The position numbers and the translations under genes are program-made. Below are positions 19,982-31,765 of a stretch of DNA of 64,000 nt, piece by piece (position 1 is the first letter of the stretch; the number at the start of each line of letters is the position of its first letter). The DNA is from Sepioteuthis lessoniana (lineage: Eukaryota > Mollusca > Cephalopoda > Myopsida > Loliginidae), in NCBI GenBank assembly GCA_963585895.1, contig OY757934.1:37156529-37220528 (forward strand). The letters are read 5' to 3'. A model generated the notes under the pieces. That model searched no databases, had not been told where the DNA came from, and saw only the letters and a program-made list of their open reading frames with translations.

Positions 19982-20094
19982 CTTTGAGAGTTTTTCACAC
20001 CAGCTGGAGTTAGAGTGACTGCAACTTTCCTCAATTGTCTAGGACTCTTCTCAGTATTCTGGCTTATCTTATAAATGCTGTAATCTGAATTGTT
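19982..20094 (-). mobile_element. R2/R4-group LINE copy, 3' end only (stack 1)
   Basis: The minus strand gives the final part of the family (GAATACTGAGAAGAGTCCT ... CTCCAGCTGGTGTGAAAAAC), followed by the (AAT)n tail. It replaces the 5' part of the family B element to its right. Confidence 0.75.
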
Positions 20095-20096
20095 GG

Positions 20097-20645
20097 AAAT
20101 GGAACTGCTTTTGACTTTGAAAATCTACTTATGCTAAAGTGAATTGTTTAATATAGAACTGTTTTGACATTTAACTGTATGTAAACAAAATCTATACTTA
20201 TACTAAACGGAATTGGCTGAATTAGAACTGTTTAAATAAACTGAATAGCTTGAAAAAGAAATATTTTTAAAACTGTGTACTCGTGCTTGGCTGAGTTGCT
20301 TGAAATGGAACTGATAATTTGTATTAAATGGTTTTAAATTGTTCTAATTCAAACAAATCGGTTCGGAATGGGTACGCAGTTTGGTCCTGTTTGACTTAAC
20401 TGAATAGTTTGAAATAAAAATATTTTTAACAATTAAACTGTGGACTTATACTGAACTGAACTGCTTGAAATAGAACTGTTTTGACATCGAAACTGCGTAC
20501 TTAAGCTGAACTGAATTATTTGCAATAGAACTGACTATTTGCATAAATATGGATTTGCCTTTAAATAACCAGAAAGGTTGATATGCCATAAAACCAACCA
20601 ACCAACCAACCAACTACCCAACGAATTACCTGACCAACCAACCAA
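20097..20645 (+). mobile_element. Family B retroposon with long internal VNTR, 5'-truncated
   Basis: About eight units of the internal repeat (core TTGAAATAGAACTGTTTTGAC ... CTTATGCTAAACTGAATTG written in pieces) occupy 20097-20555. The conserved 3' end follows (TTTAAATAACCAGAAAGGTT) and then CCAACCAACCAACC. The 5' third is missing, replaced by the LINE end. Confidence 0.75.
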
Positions 20646-20689
20646 CCTTCCAGAAAAATGAAAATAAAAGACTTTTTCCATCAAGATAC

Positions 20690-20850
20690 AAAAGTCTGGT
20701 GAAAAGTTTATAGACCGAACAAGATACTCTTATGAAGTCTATTTTTTAACATAATCTCCATTGCAGTTCACATACTTCTTCAATCAGTGTTGAAGTGCTT
20801 GGATCCCATTGGTAAAAAGTCATCAACAGCAGATGTAACATCATAATTTG
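20690..20850 (-). pseudogene. Mariner/Tc1-like transposase C-terminal fragment
   Basis: On the minus strand about 20850-20720 reads VDDFLPMG in one frame and LQH, stop, LKKYVNCNGDYVKK in another. Together they match the usual transposase end (D-D-F-F ... L-x-x-R-W-x-K-C-x-x-x-x-G-D-Y-V-E-K). The sequence just outside, CTGGTGAAAAGTTTATAGACC, could be one terminal repeat. I did not find its partner. Confidence 0.5.
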
Positions 20851-21044
20851 AACTTGTTACCCTTTGAAACTTTTAGCTAATCCTCGTGAATTAAGGATTC
20901 ATAAATGCAGTTGCAAATTTTTGATAAATTATCACTATTTTCTATATTTAAAAAAATAGCTGAAAACTCTCTCCACTCTTCCAATTTAAGCTGTTAATAA
21001 CGAACCATGTTTTGATGAGTTCTTATAAGTATTGGTCGTGTTCA

Positions 21045-21256
21045 GTCCCGAATCACGTCATACCAAAGACTTTAAAAATGGTACTTTATACCCCCTTGCT
21101 TAACACACAGCATTAAAAGGTATGTATGAAGGGTAAAGTGGAGCAATCCAAGAAAAGGAGTAGCGCCCACCCCTATACCTCAGTGTAGTAGCTATTGAAA
21201 AGGGAGCCTTCTGATCGCCCTCGATTATGGTCGCCAACTTACTTTACAAGTACGTA
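21045..21256 (+). mobile_element. SINE family C copy lacking its head
   Basis: The body landmarks AAAATGGTACTTTATACCCC, GGGTAAAGTGGAGCAATCC, CCTCAGTGTAGTAGCTATTG and GGTCGCCAACTTACTTTAC match the other C copies. The tRNA-like head is replaced by unrelated or heavily decayed sequence. Confidence 0.8.
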
Positions 21257-21389
21257 CACGTTATCAAGAAGTAAACTTTGTGGCTCCCTATCATCATTAT
21301 TCGCATTACCAAAAAAAAAAAAAAAAAAAAATACAACAACTTAGAAGCAACACACACAAAAAAATAAAATGAACGGACAATGAACATAG

Positions 21390-21470
21390 TTACCTAACCT
21401 CTTGGCATAAAACAACCCTAGACGGATTGTCAGGCTGTTAAAAATCAATCAATCAATCAATCAATCAAAA
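21390..21470 (+). mobile_element. Short retroposon end with (AATC)n tail
   Basis: CCTAACCTCTTGGCATAAAA, then CGGATTGTCAGGCTGTTAAA and (AATC)5. A second copy at 63690-63765 reads CCTTAACCTCTAGGCATAAA and GACATGCCGTTAAAATCAG. The layout parallels family B's 3' end (GGCATTAAATAACC ... (AACC)n) but the sequence is different. Confidence 0.6.
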
Positions 21471-21639
21471 AATAATATCTTAAAAACATGTCATGATGTC
21501 CCATTAGTCATCATTGTAAAGTTAATGTTTTAGTTTGGCCTATTTGTTTAACGACATATCAACTCCTTATGGGTTATGTAATGCCCTTATTTGATTAATT
21601 CATAAACGTTTGATTGTAATCATGACTCAAGATCGATAT

Positions 21640-22916
<1,277 letters not shown>

Positions 22917-24085
22917 GAATGAATTCATGCAACTTCTACCGTAAATACTAGAGTAGCAGTGCCTCCAACAAAGTTTTTATCGTGCCTCGACGCAGGGTCA
23001 TCACCCTCGGGTCAGGCATAATTTTTGTGCCAAAGCGTCTTTACCTTTAAACCCGGGCATCCCAGCAAGAACTTACGGTACCACCAAGCTTTGTTGGTTT
23101 TATGTCACCGTGCAGTTTTAACAGATACATTCAGATGCAGCGTTAGCCTAATTTTGGAGCCTCTGGATATATTTCCGTTTTTTTTTCTTTTTTGTTTTCT
23201 TTTTTTGCTGGTAACAAGTCGAATTTTGTCCGATACGCAGGGATCGAATTAGTGTTAAAACCCCAGCATCCGACTTCAATGAGAAATATATCAGTAGTCC
23301 ATTAATTTTTTAATGGCAGATCTTTCTAATTTTCCCGTTTATGATGATGTGCTCCATGACGTTATCTATTTTTGGATTAACTAACAATATTAAAAGATCT
23401 GGGAGGTTGGTCTTTACCTTTATCTTAGCTGAGATAAAGTTCAGCGATATTTCATTATATCCAAATATAACAGTTAATTGAGAAAGTGCATTTTAACAAA
23501 AAAAAAACCCTGTTAATGGAGAGTTATCTCCCCCAACGAATGATTGACTCTTCAGGGAAAAATGGGTTTAACAGACGACAAGGTAACTGCTTGGACAACA
23601 GGCCACGTGAAGTGAGACCTGTTAATCAACACCAATCCTACTGTATCCTGGTCAGTGAGAAAATATAAAAGAATATTGCTGTGTTGAAAATATATTTCAC
23701 TGTTTTTTGTTATATTTTGTCGTTCCTAAATATTTGGGACTTAACACAAACAAACAAACAAACCAGAAAACGGTTAGGGAATCTAATTATTCATATCTTT
23801 TTTTTCTTTTTTTTTTAATGAGGTTCATCTTTAAAAAGGAAATCGCCCGGTAGACTCTCTAGCATCAATGCAAGTCATTAGCAGGACTTCAGAAATGTAT
23901 AGCTAGTGAGGGCGATCATTTGGACGATATCTTTAAAAAAAAGTGACGACTGTTGCAAAAAAAAAAAAAAAGGAAATATATTTCCTTTTACAGTAAAATT
24001 AAATTTTGAATACGATCTATGTTGCTTTTTTAAGGGCGTTCCAAACCCAAAAGATATAATGATGCTGGATCTTATACAATATTAG
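22917..24085. other. Unassigned sequence
   Basis: T-rich and A-rich patches only (23180-23205, 23799-23817, 23957-23972). No protein signature in the short frames. Confidence 0.4.
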
Positions 24086-24138
24086 GAAACCACTATACTA
24101 GAAGAATGTCCTATGTAAAAGAAACATTCTAAGAAAAG

Positions 24139-24195
<57 letters not shown>

Positions 24196-24236
24196 AGGTA
24201 AAAGAAGAATATTAGGAATAAGAGAGAACTTTTTTT
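24086..24236 (+). repeat. Dispersed direct repeat with (TA)n(GA)n core, copy 1
   Basis: AACCACTATACTAGAAGAAT and AAAGAAACATTCTAAGAAAA, then TA and GA runs, then GAAGGTAAAAGAAGAATATTA. The same order is found at 25284-25440. Confidence 0.85.
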
Positions 24237-24319
24237 CAATATGTGAACATATGTTTTCTTATCATTCCTCGTACACTGTCATCATTTACACATCTTAGCT
24301 TAGCACAAGGCGAGAGTTT

Positions 24320-24420
24320 TATAAGCATCCACCGAAAATCGAACTCACTATCACCATGGCCTGCAAGCCTAGTTTGCGAAACATTAAATCGTTCTAGCTA
24401 TTTTTATTACTCTGTTGTTG
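24320..24420 (-). mobile_element. Possible decayed tRNA-like SINE head
   Basis: The minus strand has GTGAGTTCGATTTTCGG, a box-B-like motif. Box A is not convincing. Confidence 0.25.
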
Positions 24421-25283
24421 GCCTTAAAAGCAGCTTTTTCAAAATGCTATGAAAATAACAATTTGTCAGTTATTAATATACCTAGAATTTTCCCAATATT
24501 TACAGTATTTAGTACCTTTTAATTATTACAGCAGACGTTATATGTAATTCTATTTTGTACATGGAACACTTTACATCTATCTTAATACTCCTTAACCATT
24601 CATTCCAACCTGACATTAATTTAGCTCCAACAATATTACTTATTACTCCTTGTATCCTTACAGCAACAATTAACGCCATGAGTGACTTACAGTCAAGTGA
24701 TGCAAAAAAGCATTAGTTTCCGTCAGCAAGTAAAGTAGCAAACAGCCAGTTCAGTTCTGAGATAGGTAACCACTTAAACCAATTGAGGCAGCAGTACCAG
24801 ATTAAGTAAAACTTAGAAAATATCAACAACTTTTAGTGCTACTCATTAATACCCAATCAAAAACGAAAGAGAGAATATTTTGAAAAGCTAAACCCAGATG
24901 CTGACAAATCTAATCTAAATTATTTCTGCTTCTGTAAATTTTAAATGAGAGAAAAACAGAAATTGTGTGGAAATACCCGGAAATTGCTGGAAGTAAATCT
25001 ACTCCAAGGACATTTTATTATCTTTTTGTAATGGAGGATAGTCAGATTAATAAAGTTAATGAAACAAAAATGAACAAAAATTATCTGCTCATTCTTAGAA
25101 ATAAGATCAACTTATCGTATTAGTATTTTTCTAGCGCTGCACGGTTTTATTTCTGTTCTTTAATAGGTTAAAGATAGATTTTTTTTACTTAAATTTCATT
25201 TTCTTCGCCTATATTTGAATTTATTTTGTGATTATTAAAATGGAAGAAATGAGTTCTGGTTTCTACGTCTATTCTATAGCCTT
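24421..25283. other. Unassigned AT-rich sequence
   Basis: Nothing recognised between the two copies of the TA/GA direct repeat. Confidence 0.4.
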
Positions 25284-25344
25284 ATAACCACTATACTAGA
25301 AGAATATCAAATGTAAAAGAAACATTCTAAGAAAAGAAATAAAA

Positions 25345-25405
<61 letters not shown>

Positions 25406-25440
25406 AAAAGAAGAATATTATGAATAAGAGAGAAGTTTTT
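25284..25440 (+). repeat. Dispersed direct repeat with (TA)n(GA)n core, copy 2
   Basis: Second copy of 24086-24236 with few differences outside the microsatellite core. The copies are 1.2 kb apart in the same orientation. Confidence 0.85.
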
Positions 25441-26277
25441 CCTGTCCTCTCTTTTTCTGCTTTCATATATGACATCACTCATTATTTAAAAAAGGCATTT
25501 GCAAAATGATTAAAAATTTAAACCAAATCTGTTGTCTTCCTACTTTCTTATTCCTATTCGGCCACCATTAACATGGTGTCACTTGTGTTAGCAAACTGAA
25601 GAGAAAGGCGAAATCTAAAGAAAACGGACTCGCATATTCGAATTGATAAGATACATTTATTAAATAATCGATGCGACTAGGATTATGGTGTCTTTTCTAC
25701 TTGAAAAGCACTTATCTCTCCAGGTTCTTGTTACTGTAACTTTTCTGATGCAGATGATACAGAGATAATTATTCTTGGCCTTGTCTCACGTTGATGTCAT
25801 TCATGGAGGTGCGCGTGTTTGCATGGACGGGTGTTTCCCCATGACACAGAAATAAATGACTCTTGCATGCTAATAGCCGGTTGGGAATTCGATTTGTCAG
25901 CTTCAAGAAAGAACAACTTGTCTGGTCCGTCGCATTATATATATATATATATATATATATTCTTTAAAGAAAAAACCAAAGACAGGTTATTTTGGGATTA
26001 TAAATTTATTTCCATCCTGCTTTGCGTTTCTGGTGTGAACCATAAACACGAAGAAATATATAACAGAACTTCTTCAGATCTAATGGATAAATAAAACAGA
26101 ATAGACACGGGGGGAAGGGGGAGGGAGAGAGTTGAAGAGTTACCACCTCGTTTTATTGAATTTCCGTTTTTTTATTTACCTATTTATTTTCAAAATTCTT
26201 CCGTCATGTTCAGGTCTTGAATGATTTTCTTGTCCTGAAGGAATTACTCCCAACTCTGGTTTAACTGGACCGAATAA

Positions 26278-26280
<3 letters not shown>
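25441..26280. other. Unassigned sequence with a short (TA)n run
   Basis: The TA run lies at 25936-25960. The 91-residue frame at 25819-26094 runs through it and has no domain signature. Confidence 0.4.

Positions 26281-26335
<55 letters not shown>
26281..26335. repeat. (TA)n microsatellite
   Basis: About 27 units, 65 bp left of the large palindrome. Confidence 0.95.
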
Positions 26336-26337
<2 letters not shown>

Positions 26338-26400
26338 TCCTCTTTCATTCTCTCAGGATATATATATATATACATACATACACTCACACATACATTTATA

Positions 26401-26678
26401 AATAATTAATTAATTTTTCAAAAATATATTATAGAGCATATTTTACTTTACTGCATTATATGATGTCATTCTTTCGACCGGATAGCCCTTCTAGGACACA
26501 CACACACACACATAAATACACGCACACACACAGATATGTATGTGCATGTATTTATGTGTGTGTGTGTGTGTGCGTGTGTGTGTCCTAGAAGGGCTATCCG
26601 GTCGAAAGAATGACATCATATAATGCTGTAAAGTAAAATATGCTCTGTAATATATTTTTGAAAAATTAATTAATTATT
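26401..26678. repeat. 278-bp palindrome with CA/TG core
   Basis: The left arm 26401-26498 pairs with 26581-26678 without indels and with about two mismatches. Landmarks are GACCGGATAGCCCTTCTAGG (left) and CCTAGAAGGGCTATCCGGTC (right). The inner part is a CA run facing a TG run, plus CATAAATACA facing TGTATTTATG, so complementarity continues almost to the centre near 26537. Confidence 0.95.
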
Positions 26679-26689
26679 TTTTCTCCAAA

Positions 26690-27417
26690 AGGAATTAATT
26701 AACAATTGATTCAATTATTTAAAAAAAGGTATTATTTCTAGTAAACTTTAATTGTCAAGAAAGTTATTCTATTACTAAGATAATCCTAGCAATAAATAAT
26801 TATACGAGTGTTAAAAATAACATTCAATTTATAAAAAAATTATCAAAAATTTTGGGGATGCTTAAAAAAAATTCCAAAGTTTTGTCAAATTCCTCATCAT
26901 TTTTTTTCTCACATAGACGATAAACTATGAAAAATGTGTTATATAATGGTTTACCTCACCAACCTGCCGGATGTGGCAAACATTCGCGTTGGAGTGATTA
27001 ACCAATGGCGGGTCAAAGTTCAAATCTCTGAGGATATGTGTGATCGGTGTAGACATTCACATGAGAATGAAAAGAGAAAATTAAAAAAAAGAAAACGTGA
27101 AGCTGAGTTTTAAACCCCCGTGGAAAAAAAAACGTATATTTTGAGGCTTAAGCGAACTACCCTCTCCAAAATTTGATATAATAGCCTGACTGCGTGCACA
27201 ACTTATCTGCACAATTATCCTACTGTTCAATTGCTAGCATCCCAACTTTGTTGAAGTGTACAATTTTTGGATCAAGCTACGCACAGCCAAAGACAATTTC
27301 GAGACATCTTACTTAACGGAGATCAAACCCATATGACACTTCGCAACGGACCCATGGCAATCTCAACGGCCTATTCTACACAAAGAAAAAAAAACACCCG
27401 TTAGTACTCGTTTGAAA
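26690..27417. other. Unassigned sequence, possibly LINE upstream region
   Basis: Part of 27290-27417 may be the 5' flank or N-terminal coding part of the following LINE, but I see no motif in it. A weak box-B-like GTTCAAATCTC lies at about 27020. Confidence 0.35.
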
Positions 27418-28119
27418 AACTCAGAACGAAAAATATCAAACTGGAAAACGCCAGGCCATGATGGAATACATGGTTTCTGGTTCAAGAAATTCACCTTCAT
27501 TCACAACAGACTAGCGCTAGAAAGAGCATAAGTACCCGAATGGATGACCAAAGGAAGGACCACATTGATACAAAAGGACCCAAACAAAGGAAACGCCCCA
27601 AACAATTATAGACCCATAACTTGCCTATCGATGATGTGGAAAATATCAACAGCACAAAAAAAGGGAAGTGATTTACCACTCGCTAAAAAGCCGCGGATTG
27701 TTCCCTGGGGAAGAGAAAGGATGCCGCAAACAATCCAGAGACACAGCTGAGTTACTTTTCATAGATCAGCACATCCTAAACGAGAGCAAGACCAGACGGA
27801 AAAATCTACCTATGGCCTGCATTGACTACAAAAAGGCATATGATAAGCTTCCGCAAAGCTGGATAACAAACTGCCTCAAAATGTACAAAATATCACATGA
27901 AGTCATAAACTTTATCGAGAAAACCATGAAAACCTGGAAAGTGGAATTAACAAAAGGAGGAAGAAGTTTAGCAGAGGCAAAGATCCAAAGAAGTATTTTT
28001 CAAGGAGTGCACTACCACCGTTAATATTCATAATTGCCATGATGCCAATTAACCACATACTCAGAAAATGCACAGCTGGATACAAACTTAGTAGATCGTA
28101 GAAAAAGATCAATCACCTA

Positions 28120-28467
28120 ATGTACATGGATAACATCAAACTATTTGCAAAAAATGAAAAAGAACTGAAAACTCTAATATACGCTGTTAGAATATACTGT
28201 CAATACATAGGAATGGAATTTGGCATAGAAAAATGTGCCATGTTTGTAATGAAAAGTGGCAAACGGCATCTAACTGACGAAACGGAACGACCAAATCAAG
28301 ACAAGATTAGAATCCTCGGAGAAAAGGAAACCTACAAATACTTGGGCATCTTGGAGACTGACACCATCAAACAAGTAGAAATGAAAGACAAAATTCAAAA
28401 AGAATATCTCAGGAGAACTAGAAAGCTACTCGAGACAAAACTGTCTCGCATAAACCTTATCAAATGA
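28120..28467 (+). pseudogene. LINE reverse transcriptase segment with YMDN box
   Basis: A 115-codon open frame from YMDNIKLFAKNEKEL through GMEFGIEKCAMFVMKSGKRH to TRRTRKLLETKLSR-like sequence. The second catalytic aspartate of YMDD is replaced by asparagine. The sister copy at 19.6 kb has YMDD. Confidence 0.85.
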
Positions 28468-29129
28468 ATAAATACCGGGGCTGTACTCCTCGTTAGATAT
28501 TCGGGACCCTTTCCGAAGTTAACCAGAGATTAACTTCAACAAATGGACCTGAGAACAAGAAGACTAATGACCATGTACAAGGCATTACATCCCAGAGATG
28601 ACGTTGACAGATTATATGTACCAAGAAAAGACGGAAGAAGAGGACTTGCCACCATTGAAGACAGCGTTGACACATCGATACAATGACACGAAGACTACAT
28701 AGAAAAATACGAATGAGGGCTGATTACAGCCATCAGAAACGATACTGACAACACGATGGACAACAGAATGACAATAACCAGGAAACAAAAATTGGAAGAC
28801 AAACAGCTCTATGGGCGTTTGAAACGACTAATGGTATCTCACACCAGAAAAGCTGGACCGGGCTAAGAAAAGGAAACTTAAAGAGAGAAACAAAAAGCAG
28901 CATAAAACAGTGCCATAATAATCAATCACATCAAAGCGAGAATAGATAAGACGCAACAAAATAGCAAATGTAGGCTATGCAGGGACAGAGATGAAACCAT
29001 CAATCATATAATAAGCGAATGAAACAAATTAGCACTGAAGGAGTTTAAGACTAGACACGATTGAGTCGGCAAGGAGATCCACCGGCAGATGTGCAAAAAA
29101 TTTAATTTGACCATACGAACAAATGTTAT

Positions 29130-29312
29130 ATGCACAACCCAGCATCTGTCCTAGAAAATGGCTCACACAAACTCCCATGGGACTTTGACATAAAAACTGA
29201 TCCCCTAATCTCGACCAGAAGACCAGACCTAATAATAATTTACAAAAAAAAAACAAAAACAGAATTTGCAAAATTGTCGACTGTCCCGGCTGACTACAGA
29301 ATAAAATTGTAA
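29130..29312 (+). pseudogene. LINE restriction-like endonuclease remnant
   Basis: Covers MHNPASVLENGSHKLPWDFD, TRRPDLIIIYKKK and a shifted L-S-T-V-P-A-D-Y-R-I-K (family: D-F-A-V-P-A-D-H-R-I-K). The R-P-D part is intact and the downstream aspartate is lost to a change or frameshift. Confidence 0.75.
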
Positions 29313-29632
29313 GAAAGTGAAAAGAGGGATAAGTACCTCGACCTTGCTAGGGAATAGAAAAAACTATGGAACATAAAAATGACCTTTATACCAATTGTGA
29401 TTGGTGCTTTTGGTTCAGTAATTAAAGGACTATTAAAGAGACTAGAGGACTTAGAGGTTAGCGGACGAGTGATGACTGTCCAAACCATAGCATTATTGAG
29501 AACGGCCAGAATACTGATAAAAGTCCTGGAGACTTGAGGAGACTTGATGTCACTCAAACTCCAGTGAAAGGCCATCAGCTAACGCTGATGTGAAAAACTC
29601 TAAAGGAGTAAATAATAATAATAATAATAACA

Positions 29633-29862
29633 AACTCCTGTGGGATTTTGGTTGATAAATGGATCACCTAATTTCGTCCAGACGACCAGACACTATAATA
29701 ATCAAAAAAAAAAAAAAAAAAAAAGAGAGAGTACTGGCGAAATTGTGGACTTGAGATTTGAGGAGACTTGATGTCACTCAAACTTCAAGGAAAGACCATC
29801 AGCTAACGTTGATGTGAAAAACTGCCAAGGAGTAAATAATTATAATAATAATAATAATATAG
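29633..29862 (+). mobile_element. R2/R4-group LINE copy, 3' end with internal deletion (stack 2)
   Basis: It begins directly after the (TAA)n tail of the previous copy with CTCCTGTGGGATTTTGG (the L-L-W-D-F motif). It jumps over most of the endonuclease region through an A run (29704-29723), then repeats the family 3' end with hairpin CATCAGC-TAAC-GTTGATG and an (ATA)n tail (29836-29862). Confidence 0.85.
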
Positions 29863-30454
29863 AGAATTGTATTAAAAAAAACACGCATAGCAGTATTAAG
29901 AAGGTTCTTAGTCATCACAAGCATTTTTATTCAATCAGTATTTATAATTTTGATTAATTATATTTTTACGTTTTTGCTTTTAACTCAAATGAATTTTCGA
30001 GTCACGTGTTAAAAAAATAAATGTCACAAAGACGATGCGATTTGAAGTATCTTTGATAATGATTGGATACTGTTCGGTCGTCATAACTGAACAAGCATCA
30101 AAGACAGAACATACATAAGGCCTCGAAGCCAGGAGAAGTATGTTGCAAGTGAACGAAAAAAGTTAAAAAGGGAAAAATGAATAGGACACTAATAGAAAAA
30201 AGAAGAAAAATAACTATGTAGCTTTTAATTATTTCAATGTACCCATGTGGAATTATAAAATTGCACATATGAAATTACTTATTATTTTGTTGAAATTTTA
30301 ATCTGAGTTTTCATGCATTTTACGTGTTTCTTTTTTAGAACAATTTTGGAATAGGATTTTTGCCAAAATTAAACTCCAGCTCAAATAACTTATGCAATTT
30401 GCATTAGTTGATGCGATTAACTTTGTGCAACTTTTAATTGGCAGTGTTTGGTTT
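29863..30454. other. Unassigned AT-rich sequence
   Basis: Nothing recognised. Confidence 0.4.
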
Positions 30455-30455
30455 T

Positions 30456-30537
30456 GTGTTCTATTTCAAAGGAGAAAATTTCGTGCGCTATTTCAAAGGA
30501 GAAAATTGTGTGTGCTATTTCAAAGGAGAAAATTTTA
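30456..30537. repeat. 27-28-bp tandem repeat, three units
   Basis: CTATTTCAAAGGAGAAAATT occurs at 30461, 30488 and 30516 with short variable GTG-rich linkers. Confidence 0.9.
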
Positions 30538-30774
30538 GATGGAGGGATGCATTTTATATGGTAGTTGAGTGTGGAATTAAATGTTAAACAGTTGGAACTT
30601 CGAAATGAATGCTTGGCAAAATGACCGAAAAAGATTATCAAGATAGGTTGCTATTCGGTGAAGAGATAATTCACGTCCATCTCGAAAAGGGACCGCTTGA
30701 TTCTTTTCATGTAGTGTGACTTTCTGCTTAGGATGTAACAAAACTTTAAAAAATTCGAAAATATTATATACACT

Positions 30775-30776
<2 letters not shown>

Positions 30777-30816
<40 letters not shown>
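30777..30816. repeat. (TC)n microsatellite
   Basis: About 20 TC units. Confidence 0.95.
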
Positions 30817-30819
<3 letters not shown>

Positions 30820-30930
30820 ATTCATTATGAAACTTGCATGGGTTTTGTTGGAATCAATTTTCTTCTATTGTTTACCTTTTATCTTCATCCTTTATCTCAA
30901 TGTCTCGCAACGCCAGCTAACTTTAAACTC

Positions 30931-30935
<5 letters not shown>

Positions 30936-30987
<52 letters not shown>
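30936..30987. repeat. (TA)n microsatellite
   Basis: About 25 TA units. Confidence 0.95.
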
Positions 30988-30989
<2 letters not shown>

Positions 30990-31214
30990 TGACCCTCCCT
31001 GACTTGTCTGTCGTCATCAGATATATGTTTACGTCTACTGAGCGACTTTGAAAACACCTAATGCAATGATGAACATTATGCCCCTAATGGTCCATTTGTG
31101 TTTTTATGGATTTAGAAATATTTCTAAGATATAACTGAATAAGTGTCGATTGTATTTTTACAATACTGATGTATCTCTGTATGTCAGCTGAGTAAGTAAG
31201 GTATTTGACAACTC

Positions 31215-31450
31215 TCTTTCAGCAGAACATACATAGCAGAGGTTGTTTGCATTTCTCTTCGCACAAATGTCCTTTGTAAAGGCATGAATATATCGTTTCT
31301 TCTCTCACCTATGGGTAAATAGTAGGACTAACTGGATTCCTTAGACTTGGTAAGGAAATCAGTTTTGGAGAGGAAAAATTCTGAACTCAAACCAGCTGTG
31401 CTCTTCTTAAAAATTGACCCTGTGTCTCACCCTGCTGGTTGCAGAGGAAT
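31215..31450 (+). mobile_element. SINE family A copy, decayed
   Basis: Landmarks: CACCTATGGGTAAATAGTAG, GGAAATCAGTTTTGGAGAGG and AAAAATTGACCCTGTGTCTC. The head is not clear. First of three A copies in the same orientation within 1.25 kb. Confidence 0.7.
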
Positions 31451-31484
31451 TCAGAAATACATTTTCTCTTCAAAGTTGGAAACG

Positions 31485-31765
31485 CTCGTGGCCCAACGGT
31501 TATCGTGGTAGGAAATTGACTCGCGTTCGACTGGACAGTGTTGTTTGCATTTTATATAGCTTTAATACTCATGGGAGAGATATTGATTTAAATAGTCTCC
31601 ACCAAGCCATGGGTAAGTTGTAGGGTAGTCTGGATTTTTTAATCATGGTATGGTAACCAGTTTAGCAGAAGGAAAACTTTAAATTCCAGCCATTTGTACC
31701 TCACTTAAAATTGACCATGTGTTGTATCCTGCTTGTAGAGAAGTTGTTGAAATATATAGAATACG
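31485..31765 (+). mobile_element. SINE family A copy with tRNA-like head
   Basis: Box A is GTGGCCCAACGGTTATCG and box B is CGCGTTCGACTGGAC. The body shows CCATGGGTAAGTTGTAGGG and GTATCCTGCTTGTAGAG. The terminal GGGTTGGGTAAATA is decayed. Confidence 0.75.

Larger units (their letters stand above)
27418..29630 (+). mobile_element. R2/R4-group LINE, longest copy (stack 2)
   Basis: Domains in order: WKTPGHDGIHGFW and [14 protein letters not shown] with [13 protein letters not shown] (fingers, 27440-27650); MACIDYKKAYDKLPQSWI (27810-27865); SIFQG (27990); then HLMYMDNIKLFAKNEK (28110-28160), where the YMDD box is changed to YMDN. The thumb is at 28200-28470. Next come LHPRDDVDRLYVPRKDGRRG (28590-28645), the CCHC region near 28970-29020 with a stop replacing part of it, the endonuclease motif TRRPDLIIIYKKK (29215-29255), and the end of the protein at about 29540. 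The 3' end is a hairpin CATCAGC-TAAC-GCTGATG (29573-29590) and (TAA)n (29608-29630). Several frameshifts and stops make it inactive. Confidence 0.85.
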
